A stretch of 64,000 bases of DNA from positions 1,047,629-1,111,628 of the forward strand of contig NZ_BMXF01000002.1 in assembly GCF_014651615.1 (NCBI RefSeq). Direction: 5' to 3'. Every line of letters begins with the position of its first letter. Within the stretch, counting starts at the first letter, position 1. Positions 16,372-25,989 of this stretch are shown here, piece after piece. The translations under genes and the position numbers were made by a program. The stretch is from Persicitalea jodogahamensis. Its GTDB lineage: Bacteria; Bacteroidota; Bacteroidia; Cytophagales; Spirosomataceae. The notes beneath the pieces are model-generated. The model did not search any database. It was not told where the DNA came from and worked only from the letters and a program-made list of their open reading frames with translations.

Positions 16372-18858
16372 ATGCAAATACGATACTACTATCTTCTGCT
16401 GGCCGCATTACTGACTAGTCTGGGGGTTCGGGCGCAAACGCCCACCATCGAAAAACATACCGAAGGCATGACGAAACAGGACGGCTACATGCCGTTTTAC
16501 TACGATGCCAAAAAAGGTAAGATCTGGCTGGAAATCAGTAAGCTGGATACGGAACTACTCTACTACCCGACGCTGGCCCAGGGGGTGGGCTCCAACGACA
16601 TCGGCCTCGACCGGGGGCGACTGGGCAACGAACACATTGTAAAGTTCCAGCGCAGCGGACCAAAAATCCTGATGGTGGAGCCCAACTACGCCTACCGTGC
16701 TCTGTCTGACGACCCGCTTGAGCGGCAGGCGGTTGCCGAATCCTTTGCGCAGTCGGTGCTGTGGGGCTTTGAGGTCGCCGCCGAATCGGGCAATCGCGTG
16801 CTGGTGGAACTCACGCCTTTTTTGATGCAGGATGCTGTCAATGCCGCCCAGGCCATCAGCCGTACCAAGCAGGGTACTTTCAAAATGGATGCCTCCCGCT
16901 CGGCCTTGTTCATGGACCGGACTAAGAATTTTCCCAAAAACACCGAATTCGAAACCCTCATTACCCTCACGGGTGATAATCCGGGGGGCTACCTGCGGTC
17001 GGTGGTACCTTCGGCCAATGCCGTCACCATGCACCAGCACCATTCGTTTGTCGAGTTGCCCGACGACGGCTACCAAACCCGCGCCTTCGACCCGCGGTCG
17101 GGCGTGAATGGCATTGAGTTTTTCGACTACGCCTCGCCGGTGGGCGATCCGCTCATCAAGCGCTACATTTCGCGCCACCGTTTGCAGAAGAAAAATCCCA
17201 ACGCCGCCGTGAGCGAGGCGGTGAAGCCGATTATCTACTATATGGATCCCGGTGCACCCGAGCCCATCCGTTCGGCATTGATGGAAGGTACGGCCTGGTG
17301 GAATCAGGCCTTCGAGGCGGCGGGCTACAAGAATGCCTTTCAGGTCAAACTCCTGCCCCCTGATGCCGACCCGATGGACATCCGCTACAATCTGATTCAG
17401 TGGGTGCACCGCTCCACGCGCGGTTGGTCGTACGGCGGGAGTATTTCGGACCCGCGCACGGGTGAGATTCTGAAGGGAAAGGTGACTCTCGGCTCGCTGC
17501 GGGTACGGCAGGATTTCCTGATCGCCCAGGGGCTGGTGGCTAAGTACGAAGAAGGGAAAAAAGTGTCAGACGAAATGATGGCGCTCTCGCTGGCGCGGCT
17601 GCGGCAGTTGGCGGCGCACGAGGTGGGCCACACGCTGGGACTACCGCACAACTACATTGCCAGCACCAATGGTCGCGCTTCGGTGATGGACTACCCGCAC
17701 CCGCAGGTAGATATCAAGAGTGACGGCACGCTCGACCTGTCGGATTCTTACGCCAAAGGCATTGGTTCCTGGGATAAAATCGCGATCAACTACGCCTACC
17801 GCGAGTTTCCGAAGGGTAGTAACGAGAAGGATTCTCTGAGTAAAATCATCACCGACTATCTGAAAATCGGCGAAGGTTTCCTTACGGATCAGGACGCTCG
17901 CCCGGCGGGTAGTTCGCATTCCAAAACCCACCTTTGGGATGGCGGTCGCAATGCGGTGGACGAGTTGGACCGAGTTATGAAAGTGCGGCAAATCGCCCTG
18001 GACAATTTCTCGGAAAAGAAAATTCCGGTTGGAATGCCGCTGGCCACTTTGCAGGAAGTGCTGGTGCCAATGTACCTTTTCCATCGTTACCAGGTAGAGG
18101 CGGCCGCTAAGGTGATCGGCGGCGTGGACTACACGTACGCCCTGCGCGGCGACGGACAAGTGGCCCAAAAGCCCGTGGACGGACGCGAGCAGCGGCGCGC
18201 TTTGCAAGCCGTGTTGGCCTCCATGCAGCCCGAAGTACTGGCTTTGCCCCGTCCGATTCTGGCCTTGCTACCCCCGCGTCCGTTTGGCTTCGATGGGAAT
18301 TCACGCGAATTATTCTCAGGTCGGACAGGCCTGACGTTTGATCCGCTGGCTCCCGCCGAAGCAGCTACTGCTTTGACTTTGAGTTTTGTGCTGCACCCGC
18401 AGCGCGCCAGTCGGCTGGAAGCGCAGAAAGCGGTGGACCCGTCGTTGCCCGGCCTGAGCGAGGTAGTGGATGCGCTGGTCAATCAGACCTGGAAGCGTAG
18501 CTCAAATTCACGGAGCCGGTCCGGAAGCGGCGATGCCTACGAGGCTGCGGTCCTGCGCCAGACGGAAAGCATGGTCGTGCAGGAGTTAATGAATCTGGCT
18601 TCTTCGGAAGCGGCTTCTTCGGCGGCGCGGTCGATGGCGTATTTCAAGCTCAACCAGTTGAAGGAATGGATGCAGGAGCAACAAGTTTTTCCTGCCGAAC
18701 AGGATCACGCCCAGCTGGTGTACACTCTGCAAAAAATCGATTTATTTGAAAAAGGCGACAAAGAGGGCATGCCCAATCTAAAGCCCAACGACGCGCCCGA
18801 CGGCTCACCTATTGACCCTGGTCAAGAGTGGCTTGAGCCATTCTGTGGGTGGAAGTAG
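16372..18858 (+). CDS. Zinc-dependent metalloprotease (DUF5117/DUF4953 type), secreted
   Basis: The 828-residue protein has a signal peptide (MQIRYYYLLLAALLTSLGVRAQ); ATG 16372 is chosen over the in-frame TTG at 16351 because it starts the signal peptide directly. The N-terminal region (EGMTKQDGYMPFYYDAKKGK) matches the DUF5117 type. The catalytic zinc motif HEVGHTLGLPH lies at 416-426 (H416, H420, H426 ligands, E417 base), followed by a Met-turn SVMDYPHP (M439), as in metzincin-like peptidases. It acts in the periplasm or outside the cell. The 227-base region upstream shows no clear promoter. A very strong terminator follows 12 bases after the stop, so the gene is probably monocistronic. Confidence 0.85.
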   Translation: MQIRYYYLLLAALLTSLGVRAQTPTIEKHTEGMTKQDGYMPFYYDAKKGKIWLEISKLDTELLYYPTLAQGVGSNDIGLDRGRLGNEHIVKFQRSGPKILMVEPNYAYRALSDDPLERQAVAESFAQSVLWGFEVAAESGNRVLVELTPFLMQDAVNAAQAISRTKQGTFKMDASRSALFMDRTKNFPKNTEFETLITLTGDNPGGYLRSVVPSANAVTMHQHHSFVELPDDGYQTRAFDPRSGVNGIEFFDYASPVGDPLIKRYISRHRLQKKNPNAAVSEAVKPIIYYMDPGAPEPIRSALMEGTAWWNQAFEAAGYKNAFQVKLLPPDADPMDIRYNLIQWVHRSTRGWSYGGSISDPRTGEILKGKVTLGSLRVRQDFLIAQGLVAKYEEGKKVSDEMMALSLARLRQLAAHEVGHTLGLPHNYIASTNGRASVMDYPHPQVDIKSDGTLDLSDSYAKGIGSWDKIAINYAYREFPKGSNEKDSLSKIITDYLKIGEGFLTDQDARPAGSSHSKTHLWDGGRNAVDELDRVMKVRQIALDNFSEKKIPVGMPLATLQEVLVPMYLFHRYQVEAAAKVIGGVDYTYALRGDGQVAQKPVDGREQRRALQAVLASMQPEVLALPRPILALLPPRPFGFDGNSRELFSGRTGLTFDPLAPAEAATALTLSFVLHPQRASRLEAQKAVDPSLPGLSEVVDALVNQTWKRSSNSRSRSGSGDAYEAAVLRQTESMVVQELMNLASSEAASSAARSMAYFKLNQLKEWMQEQQVFPAEQDHAQLVYTLQKIDLFEKGDKEGMPNLKPNDAPDGSPIDPGQEWLEPFCGWK

Positions 18859-18870
18859 ATGCGTATTTGA

Positions 18871-18935
18871 CCGCGGGGACGGGCGAGCGAAGGGTCACTA
18901 TCCTTCGCTCGCCCGTCCCCGCGGTTTTTTATTTT
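18871..18935 (+). terminator. Very strong intrinsic terminator (23-bp perfect stem)
   Basis: Positions 18871-18893 (beginning CCGCGGGGACGGG) are the exact reverse complement of 18902-18924, with an 8-base loop GTCACTAT. TTTTTTATTTT follows. It separates the metalloprotease gene from the porin gene. Confidence 0.95.
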
Positions 18936-18986
18936 CAGTACTTTTGGGCAAAACACAACCGACACAACCCAAGCGTACCGATACGA

Positions 18987-20372
18987 ATGAAAAATAACCT
19001 CTGGCTAATATTCCTCATTTCTATTCCGGCCTTTGCCCAGGAAAAAAAGAAAGAAGACCCAAACATCCGCAACGATCTGCGCTATAACCTCAACGAATCC
19101 GGTTCCCACTATTTCAAAGTTACGTTTCTGAATCAGACCTGGTTGCGATTCAACGAAAGCAATCCAGGAACTACCTCACTTGGCGACCCTGCCGCCCAGA
19201 CCTTCGACATTGGGCTACGCCGTACCCGCATTCAAATGTTCGGGCAAATCACCGACCGCGTGTTTTTGTACACCCAATTCGGCATGAACAATTTTAACAA
19301 AAACAACGCCTTTCCCGGCTACAACGCCAACGGTACGCCCAGCAACCGAAAGATTGCAGCCTTTTTTCACGATGCGCTGGGCGAGTACGAAGTCCATCGG
19401 CAGGGTACTAATTTTGTGCGCTTCGGTGGCGGCCTGACGATCGTCGGCGGTTTGTCACGCTTTTCGCAGCCCAGCATCGGTACCATCATGACCATGGATG
19501 TCCCCGTTTTTGCCCAGGCCACGGTCGACCAAACCGATGAATTTGGGCGCAAATTGAGCGTGTATAGCCGGGGGCAACTGGGCAAGTTCAACTACCGCGT
19601 GGACGTGACGGACCCTTTTCCCATTGAAACCAACGGCAGTACGCCACCCGCTCTGGGGCCGAATGCCACCTTTGCCCGTAAAAATCACAAGAAGCAGTTT
19701 CAGGGACTGTTCATCTATAACATCTTCGATACCGAGGACAATACTACCCCCGGCTACATGACGGGAACCCACCTCGGGAAGCGTAAAGTGTTGAACCTGG
19801 AGGCAGGGTTTGTGACGCAAAAAAATGCGACTTGGACCAAGGAAACAGCTGCTTCCGATACGGTTTATACTAACCTTAATTTGTGGTCGGTTGCGGCTTA
19901 TCTTGATATGCCGCTCGACAAGGAAAAAGGAACGGCTATCTCGTCATACCTGGGTTATTTCAGTACAGACTATGGGAAAGGCTACCTCCGCTACAATGGC
20001 CTGATGAATCCTGCCACGGGCACTACCCAACCGCTGCCGGGCGTGGGCAGTACGCAAGGCAACGCCTACCCGATGTTTGGCACAGGAAATGTGATTTATG
20101 GACAACTGGGCTATAAAATGGCTGAGGGTTTGCTCGGTGAGCAGGGTACTTTGCAGCCTTATGTCTCGGTGCAGCATTCCAGCTACGATCGTCTGGAAAA
20201 GGGGATGAATCTGGTGAACTTGGGCATGAACTGGTTGATGAAAGGCCACACGGCGAAACTGAGCCTGAACTACGAGAACCGGCCCATCTACCGGGCTTCG
20301 TCAACTCCGAATAGGCTGACGACCGACGGTCGCCGCGGGGCGTTGATCATGCAGTACCAGATTTCGATTTAA
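18987..20372 (+). CDS. Outer-membrane porin-like beta-barrel protein
   Basis: The 461-residue product has a short signal peptide (MKNNLWLIFLISIPAFAQ). The start is set at ATG 18987; the open frame runs back through the terminator, which excludes upstream starts. The mature part alternates amphipathic strands with Tyr/Phe/Gly-rich turns (FDIGLRRTRIQMFGQITDRVFLYTQFGMNNFN) and ends with a strand YQISI, consistent with a 16- to 18-strand barrel resembling phosphate-selective porin O/P-type proteins of Bacteroidota. Transported solute is unknown. A bidirectional terminator follows. Confidence 0.75.
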   Translation: MKNNLWLIFLISIPAFAQEKKKEDPNIRNDLRYNLNESGSHYFKVTFLNQTWLRFNESNPGTTSLGDPAAQTFDIGLRRTRIQMFGQITDRVFLYTQFGMNNFNKNNAFPGYNANGTPSNRKIAAFFHDALGEYEVHRQGTNFVRFGGGLTIVGGLSRFSQPSIGTIMTMDVPVFAQATVDQTDEFGRKLSVYSRGQLGKFNYRVDVTDPFPIETNGSTPPALGPNATFARKNHKKQFQGLFIYNIFDTEDNTTPGYMTGTHLGKRKVLNLEAGFVTQKNATWTKETAASDTVYTNLNLWSVAAYLDMPLDKEKGTAISSYLGYFSTDYGKGYLRYNGLMNPATGTTQPLPGVGSTQGNAYPMFGTGNVIYGQLGYKMAEGLLGEQGTLQPYVSVQHSSYDRLEKGMNLVNLGMNWLMKGHTAKLSLNYENRPIYRASSTPNRLTTDGRRGALIMQYQISI

Positions 20373-20429
20373 TACTACTGATTTGTTACAAATAGGTAAG
20401 TGGCCTTCTGCTTGGCATTTGGTCAGAGC

Positions 20430-20463
20430 AAAAAAGCGCCGGGACATGTCCCGGCGCTTTTTT
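20430..20463. terminator. Bidirectional intrinsic terminator
   Basis: A perfect 34-base palindrome: A-run, GCGCCGGGACA, then its complement TGTCCCGGCGC and a T-run. Either strand reads as a GC stem followed by U6. It ends the porin transcript. The 172 bases between it and the next sigma gene are AT-rich; TACCTTTC at 20590-20597 resembles a -7 element but without a clear -33. Confidence 0.9.
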
Positions 20464-20635
20464 GGGTTTTGTCCGTTGTTAAATGGCAGAACCTGCTTTT
20501 ATCGAATGAATAATTGTATTTAACTAATTTATTTTTCAATTTTAAAGATTCCTTAATGTGGAATATTTCAGTGGCGCAGCAACGATGCGTACCTTTCGGG
20601 CCAGGCAACGTACTGCTTTAAGATAAAATAATCCT

Positions 20636-21241
20636 ATGTCTCCTTCTTCTGCCACAAACGACTCTGAGCTGTGGAATGCTTTCCGGGCGGGGGACAGGAA
20701 TGCACTGGATCTGGTCTATCAGCAGCAGGTCAGAGCGCTTTACAACTACGGTTTTAAGCTTACGCAGAACCGCGACCTTGTGGAAGATTGCATTCAGGAT
20801 ATTTTTGTGGAGCTGTGGGAAAAACGGGAACGTTTAGGGACAACGGACTCGATTCGGTACTATCTCTTCAAAGTACTGCGCCGGACTTTGCTGCGGCGTC
20901 AGGCGCAAAATAACCGGCAATCGACCGGTACTGCTTTTCTGGAGAATGTACTTTCTGAGGATTCTTTCGAGGTGCGCCTGATCGTGGAGCAATCCTCGGC
21001 CCGAACCAGTTCTATTTTACAGAAAGCACTCGACCGTCTTTCGGGCCGTCAGCGGGAAGTGATACTGCTGCGCTTCTATAATGAGCTAACATTCGAGGAA
21101 ATTGCCCATACGATGGATATCGACGTCAAGTCAGTGTACAAATTGACCTATAAGGCGCTAGGATCGCTGAAAAAGAAAATGACCTCCTCTAATGTGCTGA
21201 TCGGCAGCTCCATAATTCTGATCCTGCTTTACTTCCTATAA
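20636..21241 (+). CDS. ECF-type RNA polymerase sigma factor
   Basis: The 201-residue sigma factor has region 2 at about 22-90 (ALDLVYQQQVRALYNYGFKL, DCIQDIFVELWEKRERL, SIRYYLFKVLRRTLL) and region 4 at about 130-178 (RLSGRQREVILLRFYNELTFEEIAHTM, then DVKSVYKLTYKALGSL). It is expected to drive the susC-susD-GDPD-PHP operon of block C and to be held by the FecR encoded next. The C-terminus (NVLIGSSIILILLYFL) is long and hydrophobic enough to enter a membrane. The gene stands 116 bases before fecR, with a 14-bp inverted repeat between. Confidence 0.95.
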   Translation: MSPSSATNDSELWNAFRAGDRNALDLVYQQQVRALYNYGFKLTQNRDLVEDCIQDIFVELWEKRERLGTTDSIRYYLFKVLRRTLLRRQAQNNRQSTGTAFLENVLSEDSFEVRLIVEQSSARTSSILQKALDRLSGRQREVILLRFYNELTFEEIAHTMDIDVKSVYKLTYKALGSLKKKMTSSNVLIGSSIILILLYFL

Positions 21242-21256
21242 GCGCTGTTTCGCCGC

Positions 21257-21298
21257 TTTTTCAAAAAAATAGCAGCTTTCTCTAATTTTTTTGAAAAA
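21257..21298 (+). promoter_or_regulatory. 14-bp inverted repeat between sigma and fecR
   Basis: TTTTTCAAAAAAAT (21257-21270) is the exact reverse complement of ATTTTTTTGAAAAA (21285-21298); the loop is 14 bases. It begins 15 bases after the sigma stop and ends 59 bases before the fecR ATG. All but two pairs are A-U, so in RNA it is a weak but long stem. It could also be a DNA operator. Confidence 0.65.
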
Positions 21299-21357
21299 AA
21301 CAGGGATACTTTCTGCTCTTTCTCCCATTTCCTGTCGTACAACAGCTTTTCTTCTTC

Positions 21358-22392
21358 ATGAAGTATGACGACTATTCTCTGGAGGATTTCCTGACGGATG
21401 ATTTCTTTCTCAACTGGGTAAGGCATCCCGACCCTTCCAACACGGCTTTCTGGACCAACTGGCAGAAAGAAAATCCTGCCCGGGTTCCGGTAGTGCAGGA
21501 AGCCGCAGCCCTCATCCAATCGTTGGATTTTACACCGGATGAAATTTCCGAAGCCAGCGTGGCCCGGATGAATTCCGCGATTCAACAAAGGATCGACGAG
21601 AGAGAGAAAGTGATTCCTCTGGCGGGCCAATCGTACAATACCCGCAGATGGTACTGGCTGGCGGCTTCGGTGGCTTTGATCGCGGGCCTTGTCGCTTTCC
21701 TTTATCCCAATCTGCTCTCCGAACCCAATGTGCTGATCAGCAGTGGTTACGGTGAGACGAAGATTGTATTTCTGCCCGATAGTTCGCGTGTGACCCTGAA
21801 TGCCAACTCCCGGCTTTCCTACGCCAAAGACTGGCAGAAGGGTAGCCGTGATGTGCACCTGGAAGGTGAAGCTTTCTTTGAAGTAAGGAAAGTGGTTCAG
21901 GAAACAGCCGAAGCCGGTTCGGCTCCTGCCTATCGCAAGTTCCGGGTACGGACCGAGGAGGTAACCGTGGAAGTGCTGGGAACCACCTTCGACGTGCGGC
22001 ACCGGCGCGGAGAAACGAAGGTAGTTTTGAAAACCGGCAAGGTGAAGGTGTTGGACAACGTAGCCGGGAAAGCCGTGATGATGAAACCGGGCGATATGGT
22101 TCGGGCCAGCCAGCAGGCGTTGGTCAAAGAAGTAGTGAACCCAGCCACGCACACCGCCTGGAAGGATAACCTGCTGATATTCGACGATATATCGTTGGAC
22201 GAAATCGCCGGGTTGCTGGAAGACAACTACGATTTTGAGGTGAAAATCGAGACTAGTCAGCTGGGCCAAAAAACCTTCCGGGGTACTTTCCCGGCGGATG
22301 ACGTCCAGCTCCTGCTCCAGACTCTGTCCAAAACGCTCGACGCGGACATCGACTACGAGCAGAAGACAATCGTATTCAAAACCAAGCCCTAG
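21358..22392 (+). CDS. FecR-family anti-sigma factor
   Basis: The 344-residue protein has one membrane segment at about 98-117 (WYWLAASVALIAGLVAFLYP), a FecR domain about 125-235 (IVFLPDSSRVTLNANSRLSY, DVHLEGEAFFEV, VEVLGTTFDVRH) and a DUF4974 domain about 272-342 (IFDDISLDEIAGLLEDNYDF). It is the membrane relay between the STN domain of the next-encoded SusC and the preceding sigma factor. The order sigma, fecR, susC, susD is the same as in block B but on the opposite strand, with unrelated spacers, so these look like two separate loci of one type, not a recent duplication. Confidence 0.95.
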   Translation: MKYDDYSLEDFLTDDFFLNWVRHPDPSNTAFWTNWQKENPARVPVVQEAAALIQSLDFTPDEISEASVARMNSAIQQRIDEREKVIPLAGQSYNTRRWYWLAASVALIAGLVAFLYPNLLSEPNVLISSGYGETKIVFLPDSSRVTLNANSRLSYAKDWQKGSRDVHLEGEAFFEVRKVVQETAEAGSAPAYRKFRVRTEEVTVEVLGTTFDVRHRRGETKVVLKTGKVKVLDNVAGKAVMMKPGDMVRASQQALVKEVVNPATHTAWKDNLLIFDDISLDEIAGLLEDNYDFEVKIETSQLGQKTFRGTFPADDVQLLLQTLSKTLDADIDYEQKTIVFKTKP

Positions 22393-22459
22393 GCCGGTGC
22401 CATTCAGTACGGGCTAAGAGTTAACTTTTTAATTATCAAATCAATAAACTTCAAAATCA

Positions 22460-25400
22460 ATGAAAAATTCGTTACTTATCAAGGCCTTGCTTTGGGTGGG
22501 TGTGTTATCGATGGGCGGCGTAATGCCAGCCATTGGTAGCGGTGAGAAAGCCCACCTGGAAGCACAGAAACCTGACCTGGCTCTGAAAGCCCGGACCTTG
22601 CAGGCTGTGCTGCGCGATCTGCAGAAAAAATACAAGGTATACCTCAACTACGAAGTCGAGGTAGTCAAAGGCAGAACGGTGAGTTCGGTGTCCTTTGAGC
22701 AGGCGACGAACATCGACGAGAGTTTGCAACGGTTGCTCAATCCGCTGGGACTGAGATATGAAAAACTACGGGAAAGGTACTACGTCATTTATCCCAAAGA
22801 GCCTGAAAGCCGGGTAGTTCCCAGTCAGCGGGAAACCTCCGACTCTTCCTCCAAGTTGGAAAATCTTGTTCGCACTTCGGGCCATACTCAACCTTACGAA
22901 AGGATCGTCCCCGCGAAGGTAGTTCAAACGGTGAGCGGGAGGGTGACGGATCAGGAAAATGGCCAGGGCCTGCCGGGCGTGAGCATCGTGGCGCAGGGAA
23001 CGGTGCAGGGAACGGTCACGGATGCCGACGGAAAGTACAAAATCAGCCTGAATGACGACGTGAATACCCTGGTTTTCTCCTATATAGGTTACGTAACCAA
23101 GTCTGTCGAACTCAATGGCCGTCAACTACTCGACGTCTCCATGACCGCCGACATTCAGGCGTTGCAGGAAGTGGTGGTAGTGGGTTACGGTACCCAGAAG
23201 AAAAGCGTGGTGACCGGCGCCATTTCCAGTGTGAAAGCTACTGACCTCGAAAACCAACAGATCGGGCGTCTGGAACAGGCATTGCAGGGCCGGGCTTCGG
23301 GCCTCACGATTGCATCCAGTTCGGGTGCGCCCGGTTCCACGGCTACGGTCAGGATTCGGGGTACGACTTCACTGAACGAAGGCGCGAGCAACCCGCTATA
23401 TGTCGTAGATGGCGTGGTGGTGGGCACAGGTGGCATCGATTACCTGAATCCAAGTGATATAGAATCCATTGAAGTGTTGAAAGATGCTGCTTCGGCGGCC
23501 ATCTACGGCGCTCGTTCTTCCGCCGGGGTTATTCTGGTCACGACCAAGAAAGGTACCTCGGGAGGAATTCGGGTCAACTACAGCGGCTACTACGGCAGCC
23601 AGGCACCGGCTAAGAAACTCAACTTGCTGGATGCAACCCAATACGCCACGCTAATGAACGAGCAGGCGGTCAATGATGGCAAGAAAGCGCCTTTCGCCAA
23701 TCCGTCATCGTTTGGTAAGGGCACCGATTGGCAGAAGTTGATTTTTGACAATAACGCCCGCATTCAGAACCACGAACTGAGCATTAGCGGCGGGACCGAT
23801 CGCTCCACTTTTTATACCTCATTCGGCTACTACGACCAAGAGGGGATTGTTGCCTCGGAAGTCTCGGGCTTCAAGCGGTATAATATCCGGCTCAACTCTT
23901 CGCATAAAATCAAGGACTGGTTGGTTTTTGGCCAAACGCTCGGTTATTCGCACATCAATAACAAAAGTGGCGTCAACGCCAACAGCAATTTTGGCGGACC
24001 GCTGAGTTCGGCCATCATGCTCGATCCGATGACGCCTATCGTGGTTACTGACCCCGCACTGGCCAATGCCGTCCCTTATTCTACGCAGCCCGTGGTGCGG
24101 GATGCGGCAGGGAACCCCTACGGAATATCTGATAATGTGGCGCAGCAGGTGACCAATCCGCTGGCGTTCATCCAAACGGTACGGGGAAACTACAACTGGT
24201 CAGACGACATCGTGGGGAATGTGTTCGTGGAGGCAGAACCAATAAAAGGGCTGAAACTACGCTCCACGGTAGGAACGACGCTTTCTTTCAACGGCAACGA
24301 AAGTTTTTCGCCGATGAGTTATCTGAACTCCAACCAGATATCCACCCAAACCTCCTTCACCCGCTTCAACGGAAAAACCATGAACTGGAACCTGGAGAAC
24401 ACGGTGTCGTACCGGCGCACCACCGGAAAGCATGACTTTACGGCATTGGTGGGCCAGGGGGCCTATCTCGACAACAATTCCTCCGGCCTCACGGTGACCT
24501 ACTTCAATCTGCCGGTCACTACTTTCGAGGAGGCTTCGATGAATTACAGTACTTCGGCCAACGACATCAATGCTTCCGGCTACGAAGGGATCAACCATAA
24601 GGTCAGTTCATTGTTCGGTCGCCTGACCTACAATTACAACGAAAAGTACCTGTTTACGGGCGTGCTGCGCCGGGACGGCTCGTCGCGTTTTGGTTTCAAC
24701 AACCGTTTCGGCTACTTTCCATCGGCCTCCGTGGGCTGGGTCGCTTCCCAGGAAGACTTCTGGACGATCAAGAATACCATCAGTTTCCTGAAATTCCGGG
24801 CCTCCTACGGCTTGACGGGAAACGATGTGCTGGGTAATTTCCGGTACCTGTCCACCGTGGGTGGCGGCCGCAACTTCACCTTCGGGAACGACAACTATAT
24901 TATCGGATACAGCCCCGATGCTCCCGCTAATCCTGACCTGCGCTGGGAACAAACCAGTCAGCTTAATTTCGGAGTCGACATGGTTCTTTTCCAGGATTGG
25001 AATCTGACCTTCGACTGGTACAACAAACTCACGACGGGCATCCTTCAGACTGTTTCCTTCCCCGGGTACGCTGGCGCGACGGGTTCATCTTTCGGAAACG
25101 TGGCCGACATGAGCAACCAGGGCGTTGAGCTGGAACTCGGCTACCGCAAGCAGGTCGGAGGCGTAAAGCTCAACTTGCGGGGGAATATCTCCTACCTGAA
25201 AAACGAAGTAAAGTACCTGGGTGAGGACAAAGAGTTTTTGCAGGGCGGTGCTACCTTACAGAATAGTACCTACGAACTTACCCGCACGGCAGTCGGCCAT
25301 GCGATCGGCTCGTTCTACGGTTTCCAGACGCAGGGTATTTTTCAAAATCAGCAGGAAATCGAAGCCTACACGGGCCCCGACGGCAAGCCCGTTCAGCCGG

Positions 25401-25969
25401 CAGCCCAACCCGGCGATTTTCGCTGGGCGGACATTAACAACGACGGCCAGATCAATGCGGACGACCGCACGTTTATCGGCGATCCTATTCCTAACTGGTC
25501 TTTCGGCTTCACCGCGAATGCTACCTGGAAAAACTTTGACTTCCTGGTGTTCGGGCAAGGCGTAGCCGGCAACGATATTTTCCAGGGACTGCGCCGCCTG
25601 GATATTCCCACGGCCAACTGGCAAACCAGCGTTTTGGACCGCTGGACGGGAGAGGGTACTTCGGACTCTTACCCCCGCCTGACTACCAAGGATGCAAATA
25701 AAAATTTCGCCAATCCTTCTGATTTCCATCTTGAGCGCGGAGACTATTTCAGGATCAAAACAATGCAGGTTGGGTATACCTTGCCCAAGGCCATCTCGGG
25801 CAAAATCGGGCTGCAAAAGGCTCGGATTTACGTGAGCAGCAACAACTTGGTTACGTTCACCAAATACACTGGCTACGATCCTGAAATCGGGGGTAGCAAT
25901 TATGGTATCGACCGGGCCATTTATCCGCAGTCGCGCTCGTTCCTGCTGGGTCTCAATCTTGGTTTTTAA
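22460..25969 (+). CDS. SusC-family TonB-dependent receptor with STN signalling domain
   Basis: The 1169-residue receptor has a signal peptide to about residue 27, an STN domain about 40-112 (LQAVLRDLQKKYKVYLNY), a carboxypeptidase-regulatory-like domain about 158-230 (GRVTDQENGQGLPGVSIVAQ), the SusC motif VVVVGYGTQKKSVVTGAISS at about 237, a plug with IESIEVLKDAASAAIYGARS, and a beta-barrel ending SFLLGLNLGF. Energy comes from TonB-ExbBD. The STN domain indicates regulation through the upstream FecR and sigma. susD follows after 20 bases. Confidence 0.95.
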   Translation: MKNSLLIKALLWVGVLSMGGVMPAIGSGEKAHLEAQKPDLALKARTLQAVLRDLQKKYKVYLNYEVEVVKGRTVSSVSFEQATNIDESLQRLLNPLGLRYEKLRERYYVIYPKEPESRVVPSQRETSDSSSKLENLVRTSGHTQPYERIVPAKVVQTVSGRVTDQENGQGLPGVSIVAQGTVQGTVTDADGKYKISLNDDVNTLVFSYIGYVTKSVELNGRQLLDVSMTADIQALQEVVVVGYGTQKKSVVTGAISSVKATDLENQQIGRLEQALQGRASGLTIASSSGAPGSTATVRIRGTTSLNEGASNPLYVVDGVVVGTGGIDYLNPSDIESIEVLKDAASAAIYGARSSAGVILVTTKKGTSGGIRVNYSGYYGSQAPAKKLNLLDATQYATLMNEQAVNDGKKAPFANPSSFGKGTDWQKLIFDNNARIQNHELSISGGTDRSTFYTSFGYYDQEGIVASEVSGFKRYNIRLNSSHKIKDWLVFGQTLGYSHINNKSGVNANSNFGGPLSSAIMLDPMTPIVVTDPALANAVPYSTQPVVRDAAGNPYGISDNVAQQVTNPLAFIQTVRGNYNWSDDIVGNVFVEAEPIKGLKLRSTVGTTLSFNGNESFSPMSYLNSNQISTQTSFTRFNGKTMNWNLENTVSYRRTTGKHDFTALVGQGAYLDNNSSGLTVTYFNLPVTTFEEASMNYSTSANDINASGYEGINHKVSSLFGRLTYNYNEKYLFTGVLRRDGSSRFGFNNRFGYFPSASVGWVASQEDFWTIKNTISFLKFRASYGLTGNDVLGNFRYLSTVGGGRNFTFGNDNYIIGYSPDAPANPDLRWEQTSQLNFGVDMVLFQDWNLTFDWYNKLTTGILQTVSFPGYAGATGSSFGNVADMSNQGVELELGYRKQVGGVKLNLRGNISYLKNEVKYLGEDKEFLQGGATLQNSTYELTRTAVGHAIGSFYGFQTQGIFQNQQEIEAYTGPDGKPVQPAAQPGDFRWADINNDGQINADDRTFIGDPIPNWSFGFTANATWKNFDFLVFGQGVAGNDIFQGLRRLDIPTANWQTSVLDRWTGEGTSDSYPRLTTKDANKNFANPSDFHLERGDYFRIKTMQVGYTLPKAISGKIGLQKARIYVSSNNLVTFTKYTGYDPEIGGSNYGIDRAIYPQSRSFLLGLNLGF

Positions 25970-25989
25970 TTTTAAGAAAAACACAAAGT

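Noticed and set aside
16555-17409. 284-codon minus-strand frame
   Set aside because: Antisense shadow of the metalloprotease gene, which has a full zinc motif and signal peptide.
18849-18986. Upstream extension of the porin gene
   Set aside because: It would translate through a 23-bp terminator stem, and a normal signal peptide begins at ATG 18987.
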